The notes under the pieces: model-generated | Seen by the model: only the letters and a program-made list of their open reading frames with translations | Database searches by the model: none | What the model was told of the DNA's origin: nothing | Program-made: the position numbers and the translations under genes | Source: Agarophyton chilense | Taxonomy: Eukaryota; Rhodophyta; Florideophyceae; Gracilariales; Gracilariaceae | Assembly (NCBI GenBank): GCA_030374765.1 | Contig: JARGXX010000080.1 | Span: forward strand, 744,001-808,000 | Direction of reading: 5' to 3' | DNA: 64,000 nucleotides | Part shown: piece by piece, positions 22,492-33,753 of the stretch | Layout of the letters: each line of letters begins with the position of its first letter | Numbering within the stretch: position 1 is the first letter of the stretch

Positions 22492-22879
22492 TGTATCGCA
22501 ATGACTGTTGGGTCAGTGTACGGGTCTCGACCGGTGGTAGCGTGGTAGAGCGGGTCCTAAGCTTCGAATCCTTGACGGCGGCACTCCCAGAGTACTTGGT
22601 GCAATGGGCTGGCGTTTACTGCGTAGTCCTACAGGTTGGAGCTACAGAAATGATGGCTTGAAGACCACTGTAAGGGATAAGCGTCACTCGAGCCAAGTAT
22701 ATAGTACTGGCGAGGCCCTGAGATCTCCCTGGCACGGTAGTGTTAATCTATTACACTGATTAAATTAAAATAATAATCTACGTGAGTCCACCTGAGGTCG
22801 ACCCGTACACGTGTAACCTGCAAGATCCTTCGGGGCCCGGCGGCTTACAGGGCTCAACCGTTATCATCGCTCCTTCACA
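22492..22879 (-). repeat. 3' LTR of element B
   Basis: Same family and orientation as 39968-40413 but 58 bases shorter, lacking the segment that holds the ATACCAAAGG...CCTATCGG part. Termini TGTGAAGG...TACA in element orientation. It contains the tRNA-like box (CTTCGAATCC) on the opposite strand. Confidence 0.85.
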
Positions 22880-22897
22880 TATCTCCCTCCTTAGGAT
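22880..22897 (-). other. Polypurine tract of element B
   Basis: The minus strand reads CTAAGGAGGGAGATA immediately before the 3' LTR start (TGTGAAGG). This fixes the element's orientation. Confidence 0.7.
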
Positions 22898-23404
22898 TCG
22901 GCCGTCACGGCGAAGTCCAGATTGCCTCAGCCTTGACCAAGTGGACCCGAAAACTGCGTTGCTCCCAGTACCATTGGGCGCAACGGGACGTCGCGTCGTC
23001 ACAGCCTGCGGGGATGCGGGGAAGCGTGAGCTCACCATTGGCGCCGAAGGGCAATTAATTTGCCTAAGGACTTCAACTCCTACGCGCCGTGAGCTCTGGC
23101 CATGAGGGCATCGCCGGCGTTTTTCTCGCGTCGCGTTGCCGAGACGGTCCATTGGCTTCTTTCTTAGTCTCGGTTCTTCTTTTGGCGACCCTCTGCGCTT
23201 CGTCCACTGTGGTTCACGCCTGTGAATCCATCCGGGTCGATTCCGTCACGTCGTTTTACCATCGTGGTACTTTTCCATTGGTCGCGCGCGATAGCGGACA
23301 CGCCTCCTAAGCCCGTCCTATACGCCGTACTTCCTTCGGACTATGTCGCCTCCGTCAGCTCTCCCATTTATCTCCCGTGGGACCAACCTGAGGCCAGCGG
23401 CACC
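22898..23404. other. Element B internal 3' region
   Basis: GC-rich segment between the polypurine tract and the antisense ORF, without a clear gene. A diverged copy lies at about 55126-55500 in the recombined derivative of the same family. It may hold the antisense promoter and leader. The antisense frame is open upstream to a GTG at 23222. Confidence 0.5.
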
Positions 23405-24583
23405 ATGATTTCGAACAACCCAGCGTGGAGCTCCTCTGGATACCAAGTGGCCTACGAAGGTCCTGCGGACCGCTATGACCATACCATCGGACGAAACCCG
23501 CGGGCAGTGCGTCATGCCATTTTTCCGTCCTCTGTGGAAGAATACCAAAGGTTTTGCCATATGTATGTCGACGTTCGGAGGATTGCCGAGATACCCGACT
23601 TCCGCAGGGGCAGCAAGAACGCGCGCAACATCTCGTGGTATAACCGATGGTTGCATTTTTCTGTGGATTCGCGTTTGGCGACGCGATGTCGCACCCTCTT
23701 CCAAGCGGACGTGCCATACGTCCGCTGCGAGGAGAAATCCAACTACCAGTTCAGGGTGAACAAACTTCTTTCGGACCTATACACGGACTTCATCTCGCTT
23801 CATGTGCGCTTTCCACCGGCTGGTCACAACCTCTTGGCGTTTATGTGCTTCCGGCCACCGTACGACCACTTATTCTGGATGTCTAACTGGGTCTATTGGA
23901 ACAAGGTGCACGAGCCCAATGGTTGTCTGCATCAATCCCTGGGGTTCTTCTTTTGTTGGCACCAAGTGGAGTTCCACGACATGAGCGCCAACAAACGAGT
24001 TCCGTTGTACCTCTCGCTTCCCCACGCGGACGAGAACCAATGGGCCATGTATTGGTGTGTTTTGCCCCTCCTTCTGGTCCCCACGCCGTCCGTGGTGGCG
24101 TACCACTCGTCCCAACTCATGGGCGCTGACCATGATCGAAGGTCCTGGGTGTTCTGGCAGGTGCTCTTCGTCGAGTTCGGCGTGATGTCCCTTATGGCCT
24201 TTCTGGATACTGCGAAAAACGGAATCTGTGGTAATGTCCGTTTGGAGGATTGGAGAGTGTGGTACGATAAGAACATACCCCGTCCTCGAGGTCGCCTAAT
24301 TCTACTCAAGGGCATCACGATTCGTTTCCTAAGGAACCTGGGCATCCAGAATATCGTCTGTGGGACCCAGTTCGACGTCGAGGAGAACAAGGCACTTTTG
24401 GATCATGTCCTACAGGTGGAGTGGGGCAAGACTCCCGGGTTCCTTTGGTATGACCGGGATACCGACTCATTCACGCCGATTCCGCTGCATCCTCAGGGCC
24501 GGGACGAAGCTCGTGCCTATCCCGCCAAGGCTCTGAGGAATCAACCATCGGACATTCCAAGGCGTCATCTCCCCGACTATTAA
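23405..24583 (+). CDS. Antisense accessory ORF of element B, N-terminal part (~392 aa)
   Basis: Opposite in direction to element B's gag-pol, between integrase and the 3' LTR, matching the ORF in element A. The frame opens at GTG 23222; ATG 23405 is chosen for its ACCATGA context, but the start is uncertain. The protein is rich in Trp, Tyr, Phe and Arg (SWYNRWLHFSVDSRLATRC; MSNWVYWNKVHEPNGCLHQS). It has two hydrophobic stretches, MYWCVLPLLLVPTPSVVAY and VFWQVLFVEFGVMSLMAFL, that could be membrane segments. Family not recognised. It ends at TAA 24581-24583, after which the same phase stays open for another 263 codons. Confidence 0.6.
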   Translation: MISNNPAWSSSGYQVAYEGPADRYDHTIGRNPRAVRHAIFPSSVEEYQRFCHMYVDVRRIAEIPDFRRGSKNARNISWYNRWLHFSVDSRLATRCRTLFQADVPYVRCEEKSNYQFRVNKLLSDLYTDFISLHVRFPPAGHNLLAFMCFRPPYDHLFWMSNWVYWNKVHEPNGCLHQSLGFFFCWHQVEFHDMSANKRVPLYLSLPHADENQWAMYWCVLPLLLVPTPSVVAYHSSQLMGADHDRRSWVFWQVLFVEFGVMSLMAFLDTAKNGICGNVRLEDWRVWYDKNIPRPRGRLILLKGITIRFLRNLGIQNIVCGTQFDVEENKALLDHVLQVEWGKTPGFLWYDRDTDSFTPIPLHPQGRDEARAYPAKALRNQPSDIPRRHLPDY

Positions 24584-25372
24584 CCGAAGGCCATTGGTTT
24601 CGATCCTCTGTGCTTCGAGCCTGATGTGGAAGCCACGCCGTTGGTTCCTATTAGTATGTCCGACGGAGAATCCTTCGGTGAAGATTCCTTCGTCCTACCC
24701 GTGGAGGGCGTTCATCCTCCGGTCGAGTCCGCTGTGTTGTTGCCGACTGCTTCTCCTCCTCCAGCTCCTCCGAGCGCTGCTCCTCAGGATGAGCTCTCGT
24801 ATGAACCGCCCGTCGCCAAAGTGAATACTCCTCCTGGCGAGGTTACTGTCGAAACCGAAAATCTTGTAGGCGAGGCACTTGCTCAACCATCCCCCGGGGG
24901 CGTCGACATCGCTCCGTCCTCTCCGTTGGTACAATTTCCTGCTTCGGTCAGGGCTGCTGCCGCGGATCTCCGTCATGTCTGCCGTACCGTTGGTATTACT
25001 GACTCGATGGACATTGCGACAGTTCGGAGGGAAGCTCGCTTCTGGGCGCGTCGCTCGGTGCGCTACGATGCGGTGGTCCAACAAGGTCAAGATCTGAAAA
25101 CTGCCATGGTCAATATCCTGCAGCAGAATGCGCAGGCGATGTCCCAGAGGGTTACTGCCGACATGGATGCCCGATATGTTCTCAATTTGAGTGACCGGGA
25201 GGTTTGCGATGGTGACAATATTTTCTCAGGAGAATCACCGCCGAAGAAGCGTGCTCGGCTCGCTGGGGCCGGTTCGGGTGTTCCAGTTGGCTCCTCGAGT
25301 GACACTAGTCTCGTTTTCGCTCCTGCGGGTTCCAATGAGGACGAGGGAGTTGCTCCTGCGCTGCCCCAGTGA
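24584..25372 (+). CDS. Antisense accessory ORF of element B, C-terminal part
   Basis: Continues in phase after the TAA at 24581. First ATG at 24656. The first ~100 residues are Pro/Val/Ser-rich and probably disordered. A helical segment follows, with ADLRHVCRTVGITDSMDIA and VRREARFWARRSVRYDAVV, then an MVNILQQNAQAM helix. A Lys/Arg patch (PPKKRARLAG) could be a nuclear localisation signal. Not recognised. The two-part layout split by one stop is the same as in element A. Confidence 0.5.
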   Translation, partial: PKAIGFDPLCFEPDVEATPLVPISMSDGESFGEDSFVLPVEGVHPPVESAVLLPTASPPPAPPSAAPQDELSYEPPVAKVNTPPGEVTVETENLVGEALAQPSPGGVDIAPSSPLVQFPASVRAAAADLRHVCRTVGITDSMDIATVRREARFWARRSVRYDAVVQQGQDLKTAMVNILQQNAQAMSQRVTADMDARYVLNLSDREVCDGDNIFSGESPPKKRARLAGAGSGVPVGSSSDTSLVFAPAGSNEDEGVAPALPQ

Positions 25373-25457
25373 GTCTGGTTGGTGTTCGGAGCGCTTCCGC
25401 GAACCTTGAGGTCATATTGAGGGCTGTCAGGCCTCTCTTAGTTGCTCGAATAAGTTA

Positions 25458-25463
25458 AATAAA
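25458..25463 (+). promoter_or_regulatory. Candidate polyadenylation signal of the antisense ORF
   Basis: AATAAA lies 86 bases after the antisense stop and before the convergent integrase ORF ends at 25555. The position fits a transcript from the antisense side. The motif is short and could be chance. Confidence 0.4.
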
Positions 25464-25554
25464 GAATTGCTTGTGCTTTCGCAAGATCTTTCTTGTATCT
25501 CAAATGTGCGTGCCCCGGGACGGCGTCCAATCTTGAGGGCGTCCCTGGTATTCC

Positions 25555-27990
25555 TCAGGTGTCTCCGAAGTACTGACTTTGTTCCCTGATGCTGGAGCTA
25601 CGACGAACCGTCGTGCTCCGGCGAACCGTCATGTCTGGAGGCGGTTTGAGAGGAGTTTTGGGATTATTCTGACCAATGGTTGGATTATCCGGACCAATGG
25701 TTTCCCCCTCCTGAAGGCCGCGCTCCGAGTGGCTGATTCTGCGCCAACAGCGGGCGATAAAACTGGCCGGAATGGTTGTAGGCTCTTGCCAAGTATCTTT
25801 CTCAGGTGTGTAGCCGAACCACCGGACGCGGTAGTGCATAGTTCCATCTTCTCCCCGACCGGCGGAGATGATGCGCCCAATCACATATTCTGGTTGATGT
25901 TCATCCTCGGGAAGGAGATTGTGGACCAGAGAGGCAAATCCATCGGAGTCGGTTGAGAGCGATGGGTCATAGTAGTTGCAATTGACCATCGTTTCCGTGG
26001 GGCTAGTCGAGTCCTCGGGAACTGCCTTTGGGGGTATGGAGACTTGATTGTTGACGTGAGGTCGTGGTGCTTCCGTTGGGCCAGGGGGCTGGGACGTTCG
26101 TGGTCCGGAGGAACTGGGAGCTCGTGTCACGCGGTCAATAGGCACAGTGTCCTGTAGGCCGTCAATGAGTAAAGTTATGGTGTGATCATTGGCCTTAAGG
26201 ACTTTGTATGGTCCCGTAGAGAGGGGTAATAGCTTCCGCTTATTGTCCTCGAGTTCCTCACTGTCCTTCGGTGGCCGTTCCAGGTAAACCAGATCTCCTT
26301 TCCCAAAAATCAGTGTGTTCCAAACGGCTTTGTCGAAATTGCACTTGTAGCGCCGTTGGGCTTTGGTTAGTACAGTTTTGGCTGATTGGAGAATGCAGTC
26401 AATGCGTCGGCGCGAGTAGCGCCTCGCCTGGGTCGGAGTCATTCCTTCGCTTATGTCCTGGGGTATGATCGATTCCTGAAGGTCAACAGCTATCGGCTGC
26501 GGCGCTCTCGTTAGCGCTAGGTCGAACGGTGTTGTCCCTGTGGAAGCGTACACCTGCGTGTTGTAGGCATAAACCAGTGGCTCAACGTAGTCGTCCCAGT
26601 CCAATTGGTGCTTCGAAACGTAGTGCGCCAATCGATCCAGAAGGTTGCAGTTGAAGCGTTCGGCTTGGCCATTGGTTTGCGGGTGGTACGCAGTGGTGGT
26701 CACATGTTTGATACCTAAGGTAGCACAGACATGCGACAAGAATTTGGAAACAAACCAACTGCCATCATCCGTAAGGAGGTAGAGTGGCATGCCATATGAA
26801 AATACCCAGTGGGAAAAGAAGGCCGTGGCGACTTCCCTGGCTGTTGTCTTCCCTAGGGGTAAGGCTCGGGTCAGCTTAGTAAACCTATCGGTTATAACCA
26901 AAACAAACCGTTTCCCATGGGGTGACCTAGGCAAAGGCACAAGTATATCCATTGCAACAAAATCCATCGGACCTGCGGCGGGGAAGAGCTTCAATTTGGC
27001 CTGATGGTTGGCGCGAGACCCTCGAATATGTGCGCACGATGCACAGTTCCGTGCGATTTGCAATAGGTCCTGCGCCATTACTGGCCAGTAGAAGAACTTC
27101 CTTATGGTCTGGTACATTCGTCGGCCTCCAATGTGACCAGCCAGGCGGGGGAAATGGGCGAGGTATAGGAATCACGCCCTTAACGAAGTTGGTATTAGCC
27201 GTTGGAGTGCACCATCCAGCGGTGAGTGGCGACATAGTAGTCCAAATCGGTCATAGTCGAACAGGAATCCAGTGGTTCCTACCAATTGGGCTGTTTCCTT
27301 GCAGTACTCGTCTTCGACCTGCGCCTGTAGAAGTTCCTCAATAATTATAGGGAGGAGCTCTTTTTCCTCCCGGGCTAGCGCGTTAGCCTGAGGTGGCGCC
27401 AAATTGGGCGGTACTGTCTCCCAGTCCAATAGGTATACTTCGTTCTCCTTTACCTCAGGATCCTCCGATTGCATCTTACCCATAAGGTCATCTGTTTCAG
27501 TGTAGTCATGAGGTCCATCATCTGTAAAGGGGGTGGGAATTAGGTCGTCCAATGGGGTTTCATCAGTTCCGTCGGTAATGATTCGCGACAGGGCATCCGC
27601 TGCCTGGTGCTTGATGCCTGTCCTGTAGGTTATCTCGTAATCATATTCTGAAAACCTGAGGCGCCTCCTAGCGAGGCGACTCGATGCATCGGTCATATTG
27701 AGTAACAAGCGGAGTGAATCATGGTCTTTCCTAATGGTAAACCAGGTTCCTTCGAGGTACAGACGGAGTGTCGATACAGACCATACGATGGGTAGACATT
27801 CTTTTTCGGTCGTACTGTAGTTTCGCTCCGCGCTGGTGAGCGTTCTGCTCCGGTAGCCAATAGGTCGATAGTCCTTCGGTGACTCCTGTTTCTGTAGAAG
27901 TACATATCCCACTTGGACCTCAGACGCATTTTTGTCCAGAACGAAAGGCCTATTGGGCTTTGGTAAAGCCATTATGGGTGGGTTCAGCAA
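25555..27990 (-). pseudogene. RNase H and integrase-chromodomain of element B, one stop
   Basis: 27172-27990 encodes RNase H (LDKNASEVQVGYVLLQ, ERNYSTTEKECLPIVW, RRLRFSEYDYEITYRTG), then a linker. TGA at 27172-27174 interrupts the frame, which then continues in the same phase into the integrase zinc region (AHFPRLAGHIGGRRMYQTIR ... CASCAH). The integrase core has DILVPLP, TDDGSWF (Gly-Ser-Trp for the usual NG-x-Q/E-F) and TNGQAERFN. A chromodomain follows at the C-terminus (EYVIGRIISAG, MHYRVRWFGYTPEKDTWQEP). The stop probably came from CGA, since element A has Arg at the matching place. RNase H shows DKNAS for DTDAS. Confidence 0.85.
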
Positions 27991-28159
27991 GTTGTCCTTT
28001 AAAGGTCTGAAATGCTTCGTACTGGTCGCTCGTAAGGGCTTCGAACTCCGAAGGTGTTCCTTTTTTCAGCATCGCGTTCAGAGAGGCCGAGATCTTGGCA
28101 AATCCTTGGACGAACCGTCGGTAAACGTTGCACAAGCCCACCAAGGATCGTAGTTCAGT
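27950..28159 (-). pseudogene. RT-RNase H linker of element B, shifted frame
   Basis: Encodes ELRSLVGLCNVYRRFVQGFA and the connection domain, one phase away from RNase H; a one-base indel near 27990 explains it. The upstream half of this same sentence of RT lies beyond Tn1, at 35877 onward. Confidence 0.85.
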
Positions 28160-28182
28160 CGTCAGTGTTCTCGGAATGCTAG
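28160..28182 (+). repeat. Left terminal inverted repeat of Tn1 copy 1
   Basis: Starts CGTCAGTGTTCTC and ends GAATGCTAG. Matches the reverse complement of 35854-35876 with two differences and the left end of copy 2 (57626-57648) with one. Confidence 0.9.
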
Positions 28183-28674
28183 TTCAATTGTCAAAAAAGG
28201 ACGAATTGAAATGACCGAAAAACCCGTGAATTTATCCAAATTTGGAGGCGTTAATTTCCGAAAATATTTTCATTCGTTCATTAGTGCTAGTTTGTATGGG
28301 AAGAAAAACTAGCACATATCTGCAGTTTTTCTAGTTTTGATGGAGGTAAAACTAGCGTGAATCTTTCTGTCGCCGCAGTTTAAAGGTAAAAGTAGAGAAG
28401 TGGTGCAGGAGCAGATTCAATCTTTGTGCGCTCTAGATTGACAGATTAGTACAAACAACCGGTCCCAAAATGGACCTCAAAATAGAAATTGAACATTTAG
28501 TACCATCCATATCAATCGCAATAGAATCGCAGCCCGACCTGGCAGACCTCACATGCCTTGCATTCTATATTATTCTCCACCGCCCTCCCCTTTCACGTGC
28601 CCTGTGTGCGCCATACTCTCTCTCCGTCTACGCCCCCTACCAACTTCTTTCCCACCACCTCTCCTCCACCCACC
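28183..28674. promoter_or_regulatory. Left subterminal region of Tn1
   Basis: Non-coding. Several copies of a short ACTAG(C) box in both orientations lie around 28286, 28305, 28326 and 28347, with more at the right end (35781, 35829, 35855). Subterminal repeats of this sort bind transposase in CACTA-type elements. The transposase promoter should lie between here and 28674. Confidence 0.5.
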
Positions 28675-31600
28675 ATGCCTTCCTGCTGCTTCAACGGTTG
28701 CTCCTTCTTCGCCCGAGAAATCCCCGCCCTCCAGCGGCACCAGAGAAGGTGCCCTCATCGCCTCTCCGCCAACAAGCGCTTCCTCTCCCCTGGCGGAAAT
28801 GAACCCAACTTCCCCCCCTGCACAAAACGCCACAAGTCCACCTCACAACTCCCCCCTCATCCTCCTCCCTCACATCGCCCTTCCGACAACGTCCCTCTCG
28901 CATACCATGACTCCTACCTCCAAGACCAGCTCTCTCTCTCCCTCCACACCCAGGACGCCATCCACGTCGCCACTGCCCCTCTCGGTTCCCCCTCCCTCCT
29001 TCCACTCCCCCCCTCGACAACCCCCACCTGGAGAAAATGGTCCTCTACATCTCCTCCATCGCCTCCAAGCTTGGACAACGAAAGGCTGACGAACTCATCA
29101 CTCTCCTTAATGATCCCCACTTCTCCGAATCAACATTCCAAAACTCAGTTTCCTCCGCAAAGCAATGCCTCGAGCTCCAGGCAGACCTCTTCCACCAGAG
29201 AATCAGGTTCATTGGTTTCGCCCCCTCCACCATCTTCGATCCCCACAAACGCTTCTCCGTAACCCTCTTCCAGAAAGACGCAATCCATGTCTTCAAGCAG
29301 CAGCTCGCCCTCGCACACTTCAAAAACACCTTTTTCCACCCCATCTCCCAAACATCCGCCTCCGGCTACCCCGCCTTCGCACACCCCATGGCAGCCACCC
29401 TCGGCTCAAAAGTCGTCCCCGCACTCAAGACCGCCATCATGCAGTCCACAAAAGATAAGATCGTCTGGCATCTCCCTCACTCCACCGGTATCGACTCCTT
29501 CATTGGCCTCGTCCAAATCTACTCCGACAAGTCCTCTACCTCTCTCAAATCTTCTTCCATCACCTCCTACCCCCTCCACATCACCCTTCTCAACTTCTCC
29601 GACTCCTTTCGCCGCAAATGCATCTCCGACAATCTCACACTCCTCGGCTATCTTCCCACCTCCTTCACACCAATCACTCCTTCTCCAGATGCAGATATCA
29701 TCACTCATTCCTCCTCCATCCCCCGCCAAACAAAAATGGAACTCATACAGCAGACCATCTCCTCCCTCCTTCAACCTCTCTTCTCTTCCGCCCTCCCCGG
29801 GTTCCCCTTCCGCGACGCAGACGGCGTTCTTCGTCAATGCCACCCCATCATCTCCAGCTACTGCGCAGACATTCCCGAGGCAAAGGATATTCTCGCCATC
29901 TCCCACGGCACCCGCCCCCAGCACCCCTGCCACAGATGCTCTGTCCCTCGGTCACAACTCCACCAACACTCTCACGCCCATCCCCCTCGATCTCTTCCGC
30001 TCACCCTTGCAGCCCGCAACAAACACTTCTCCCTCCTCAAGGACTTCGAAGCAGCTCTCTTCGCCCGCAAGCCAAGAGTCTCGCGCAACTTCAAGGAACA
30101 AGCTCTCCAAGCACTCCACTCCCTCTCCCTCGCAAAATACCCCTCCCTTTTCGAGTCTTACCCCCTTTTCAACATCACCCCACTCCTCACCCCATACAAC
30201 ATCTTCCCCTTCGAACCCCTCCACAACTTCCACCTCGGCGTTTCCAAACTCATCAAGCTCGCCGCCATCGAACGTCTCAGATCAGAACACCTCTTCACCA
30301 CCATCAGCTCCACAAACTCCCGCCGTTCCTTCCACTCCGTCCGCACCTCCATCCTCAAGCACTCCAACTTCATCCTCACCGCCATCGAAAATCATTCCCC
30401 AGCTACCGGCCTCCACATCGACTTCTCTACTTCCGAAAGCGGGCAATCCCTCAACGGCTTCTTCACAACTGACGGCGTCCGCGGCATGCCAGAAACAAAA
30501 GACTACCGCGCCCTCGACATGGTCTTCCCCTTCATCGGCGCCTTCTTCGACCGCTGCTGTGACGAAGCCAATTCCGCTCCCATCACAACTGTCTTCTCCA
30601 AGTACACAGACCTCCTCCTCACCTCCATGTGCTACAACTCCGTCCCTGAATGAACCACTTCTCGTCTTGCCAAACTCGCCTGCCAAATCCATTCCTTCAA
30701 GCACAGAGCTGTCGATGTTCTCGGTCCATACCATACCTCCAACCTTGGCACCCTCAAATTACACCTCTTCGAGCACATCGTAGACGACATTCGACGCTTT
30801 GGGGGTCTCCACTTCAACGATGCAGGCATCTTCGAACAAGCCCATACCCTCTTCAAAGCACATTACTCCCGAACCTCCAAGCGCAGACCCACCGCGCACA
30901 ACGAAACCATCCGTGCCATCTAACGCTCCGATGCCGTCAACAATTGGATTTCTCTCTCCGCTGATCCTTCCGTCACCTCATCCTCCCATGCCCCTCCTCC
31001 TCCCTTCCAAGCCCGCAAACCAGGTTTCGTCCGTGATGGCAAGCACACCTCCTTTTCCGATCTCGTCACCGCTCACAAATTCCTTCGAGCAAACCCCCAC
31101 TCAACAATCTCTTCCCTTCAGGACCTCTTCTCCCCAGACACTATCGCCATCATCTCACAGATTGGAACCCTCGCACTCCCCTCCTTCGTCACACTCACAC
31201 TCGAAACGCTAGCTCTCAACCAGGACTCCCCCACTCTCCGCCAAACTCGTCTCACATTCGTCAATTCCGCATACGTCGTCGGCGGCTTCACCCCAACCCT
31301 AGACGACTACATCGCCGATCGAAACGAGCTCGCCGTCAAAGATCCCCCTCTCCCACTCATTCAACGTATATTCGCTGCTCCCTCCTTCGGTCCCTCTAAA
31401 CCCCAAAGTTCTCCCACATCCTCGTTGCCGGTTCCAGCTTCTCCAACCCCACTCCCGCCGCCTGGGTCTGCAAGCTCAACTCTCTTCTTCGCTTCACCAC
31501 CCCTTCTTCCCCTTCCACTCATAACGAGTTCGCCTTCGTTCAGTTCCTCGAACTCGTTCCACCCCAGGATCAAGTCGATGTCTCTCTCAATTGCATCTGC

Positions 31601-31915
31601 CTCCGATGGGCAACAGACGACGAACATAACCACACCGCCCACCCCCTTCCTATCTCAAACACTTCCAACTCCGACAACGTCTCCCCCTGGTTCGGCCTCG
31701 TACCATCATCTTCCATTCTCGGCCCCGTTCATGTACTTCGCCAAAACTACCCCGCACCCCCTTTCACCCCTCGATTTCACTGGCGCTTCCATCGATTTTA
31801 CCTCAACAGATTCTACCGAGACCCAACTGCCAAGCCCTACTTCTCCAACACCACCACTGGTGGCACAACACCACCACTGGGTGGCACCCATAATAATACC
31901 TCCCAAGGCACATGA
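28675..31915 (+). pseudogene. Tn1 transposase, Tnp2/Plavaka-like, copy 1
   Basis: Begins at ATG 28675 (ACCATGC context) with a zinc finger (CCFNGCSFF ... LQRHQRRC). The phase changes at a C-run near 29008; the main frame is 29037-30653. It has QIYSDKSSTSLKSSSI ... HITLLNFSDSFRRK ... TLLGYLP, the cluster expected before the catalytic region, then CADIPEAKDI, HPCHRCSVP and PFEPLHNFHLGVSKLI. TGA at 30651 replaces a Trp codon that is intact in copy 2. TAA at 30921 is in both copies, with the phase open beyond it. Near 31370-31415 the phase shifts again in both copies, leading to a C-terminal domain (SPWFGLVPSSSILGPVHVLR, FHWRFHRFYLNRFYRDP) that ends at 31915. The shared breaks may be introns or old damage. 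Confidence 0.7.
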
Positions 31916-32002
31916 TCCAATAAAAGAGTCACCGCTGGTTTTCTTCCATAGCCGACCCCCATCTTACTCCACCTCCTTACCCCCTTATCCCCCCGTACCT
32001 TA

Positions 32003-33628
32003 TCACTCTCCCACTCCTTGCGTACTCCCCAACGCTAAGCGCTTGAACCGTGGTTCTTCTGGTCCACATGACGCTATATAGCAATCTAACACCGCTCCAA
32101 GTCTTCTCGTGAGATTCTCCATGAAAAACTCCTCCCTTGTCGCCAGATAGATTTTCTCTCTCGACGGTATCCATAGCCCAACCGTCGCGATTCTCTCCTT
32201 ATTCCCACTCCCATCTCTACGATTCCCTCCACAGAATCCATCATTCTCAAACTCCTCAGCATACTCATCCTTCACCATATTCCAGGCAACCCTCAATATG
32301 TCCTCAACAGCCAGTGGCAGAAACCTCCCAAACAGCGTCGAGAACAAAAGTTGCCTTTGGCCTCCCCGCCCAATGTCTCTATCCATCGTGGTCACCACAC
32401 ATCCAATCCATGCATCAAGTCGCGCAAGATGCATCACCGTCCCATCCACATACTGCCTTTCTCCATTTCTGTGACTCTCTACCGCGTAGCCCATAAACTC
32501 CTCCAACACTTTCAACGACACCTGATTTCGAAAATACATATCTGCCTCACCAAAGTCCTCCAAGTTCTCAGACACCTTCGATCCAGAATAAGTAATATCT
32601 TCAATCGCACTCGTTCTCCACGCACACAGCTTACCTCTCCCATCCTCCCTCGACCCCATCAACTTCTCCTGCGCCTCCTCAATCTGCTTCTTCAACTCCG
32701 CCCAAAGCTCCGTCCCTTCAGTCACCTTAGCTCGTTTCGCGATCAAATCATATCCAAGCATGGAAAACAGCTTATCACGCGCTGCTCGCTTCCGGACCCC
32801 AACCACATCGCTCAATGCTTGCTTCATCCTCTGTCTCAAGCACCGATCCGCACTTACATTTTCCACGCACTCCTCTCTCCTCCCCGCTTCCCTTATCCAC
32901 TCCCATTTCTCTCCCATTAACTCAGTCTCTACCACGTGCTTCAACAACAAATGGCTCCCGCCCTCTGTCGACGGCGTATACGGTCCCATCTCATATGCAA
33001 CCTCAATTGGACCTCTCGGAACCATTTCCTCCTCTCCCACAACAAACATACTTTCCTCCCTACTCTCCCCAACCGCCTCACTTCTATTCTTCCAGCTTCT
33101 ACCCACATTCTCGGTGTCGAAGCAAAGTTCCGATGCCTCCAGTTTTGCACAATGAAGAATCCTATCATACACACGACGTGCAAATCCATAAAAGCCTTCC
33201 TGCACTCCAATGTCATACTTTCGTCACCGCATCACGCCTCCCTCCACCCTCCCTTCCCCAGCGATTCTACTTTTCAACGCCTCCCTCAAACTCTCAATCA
33301 GCACATTCTGCTGCTTCATTTCCTCCCTCGCCCGATCCAGCTCCGTTTGGGTCATTTTCAAACTCACCATCACACTGTAGCTGTCTTCCTTCATACGTCC
33401 CATTTGTCCCTTCAACACATTCATCTTCTCAATTAGCATCGACCGCGGCAACAAACCTATGTCATCATCATTTGCTTCATCTTCCACTATACGGACGGCG
33501 TTCTCCACGACATTTAAATTCGCATTCTCCCCGTTCTCATTATTCGTTGTGAATACAATGTTTCTCCTTACTCGATTTATGAAGAGTGGTTGTAGTGATG
33601 ATTTGTGATGTACGAAGCAATTCTTCAT
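32003..33628 (-). pseudogene. Tn1 unknown protein with N-terminal coiled coil, copy 1
   Basis: ATG at 33628. The first ~135 residues include an acidic stretch and a coiled coil (MLIEKMNVLKGQMGRMKEDS, then KMTQTELDRAREEMKQQN). TGA at 33224-33226 (CGA in copy 2) splits the frame; the remaining 400 codons are open. This part looks like a folded helical domain: FYGFARRVYDRILHCAKLEA, DITYSGSKVSENLEDFGEAD, TLFGRFLPLAVEDILRVAWN. Family not recognised. The well-spread composition with Trp, Cys and Met, and the same length open in copy 2, make it a real gene of the element. It could be a TnpA-like DNA-binding partner of the transposase; that is a guess from position only. Confidence 0.65.
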
Positions 33629-33753
33629 ATCGTTTCATGTATTCTGACGTGGTGTCGTGCGGATAGCAGTCTTTATCAAGGCAGCGAAGGAGATGGACAT
33701 ATGCTTTAGAAAGGAGGACTTGTTTTTATTGGAAGGGGTATATGAATGAAGTA

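Noticed and set aside
28553-33552. Long Ser/Pro/Thr/His-rich frames on either strand of Tn1 (for example 29287-30783 plus, 32815-33552 plus)
   Set aside because: They are out-of-frame or opposite-strand readings of C/T-rich genes, with monotonous composition and no motifs.
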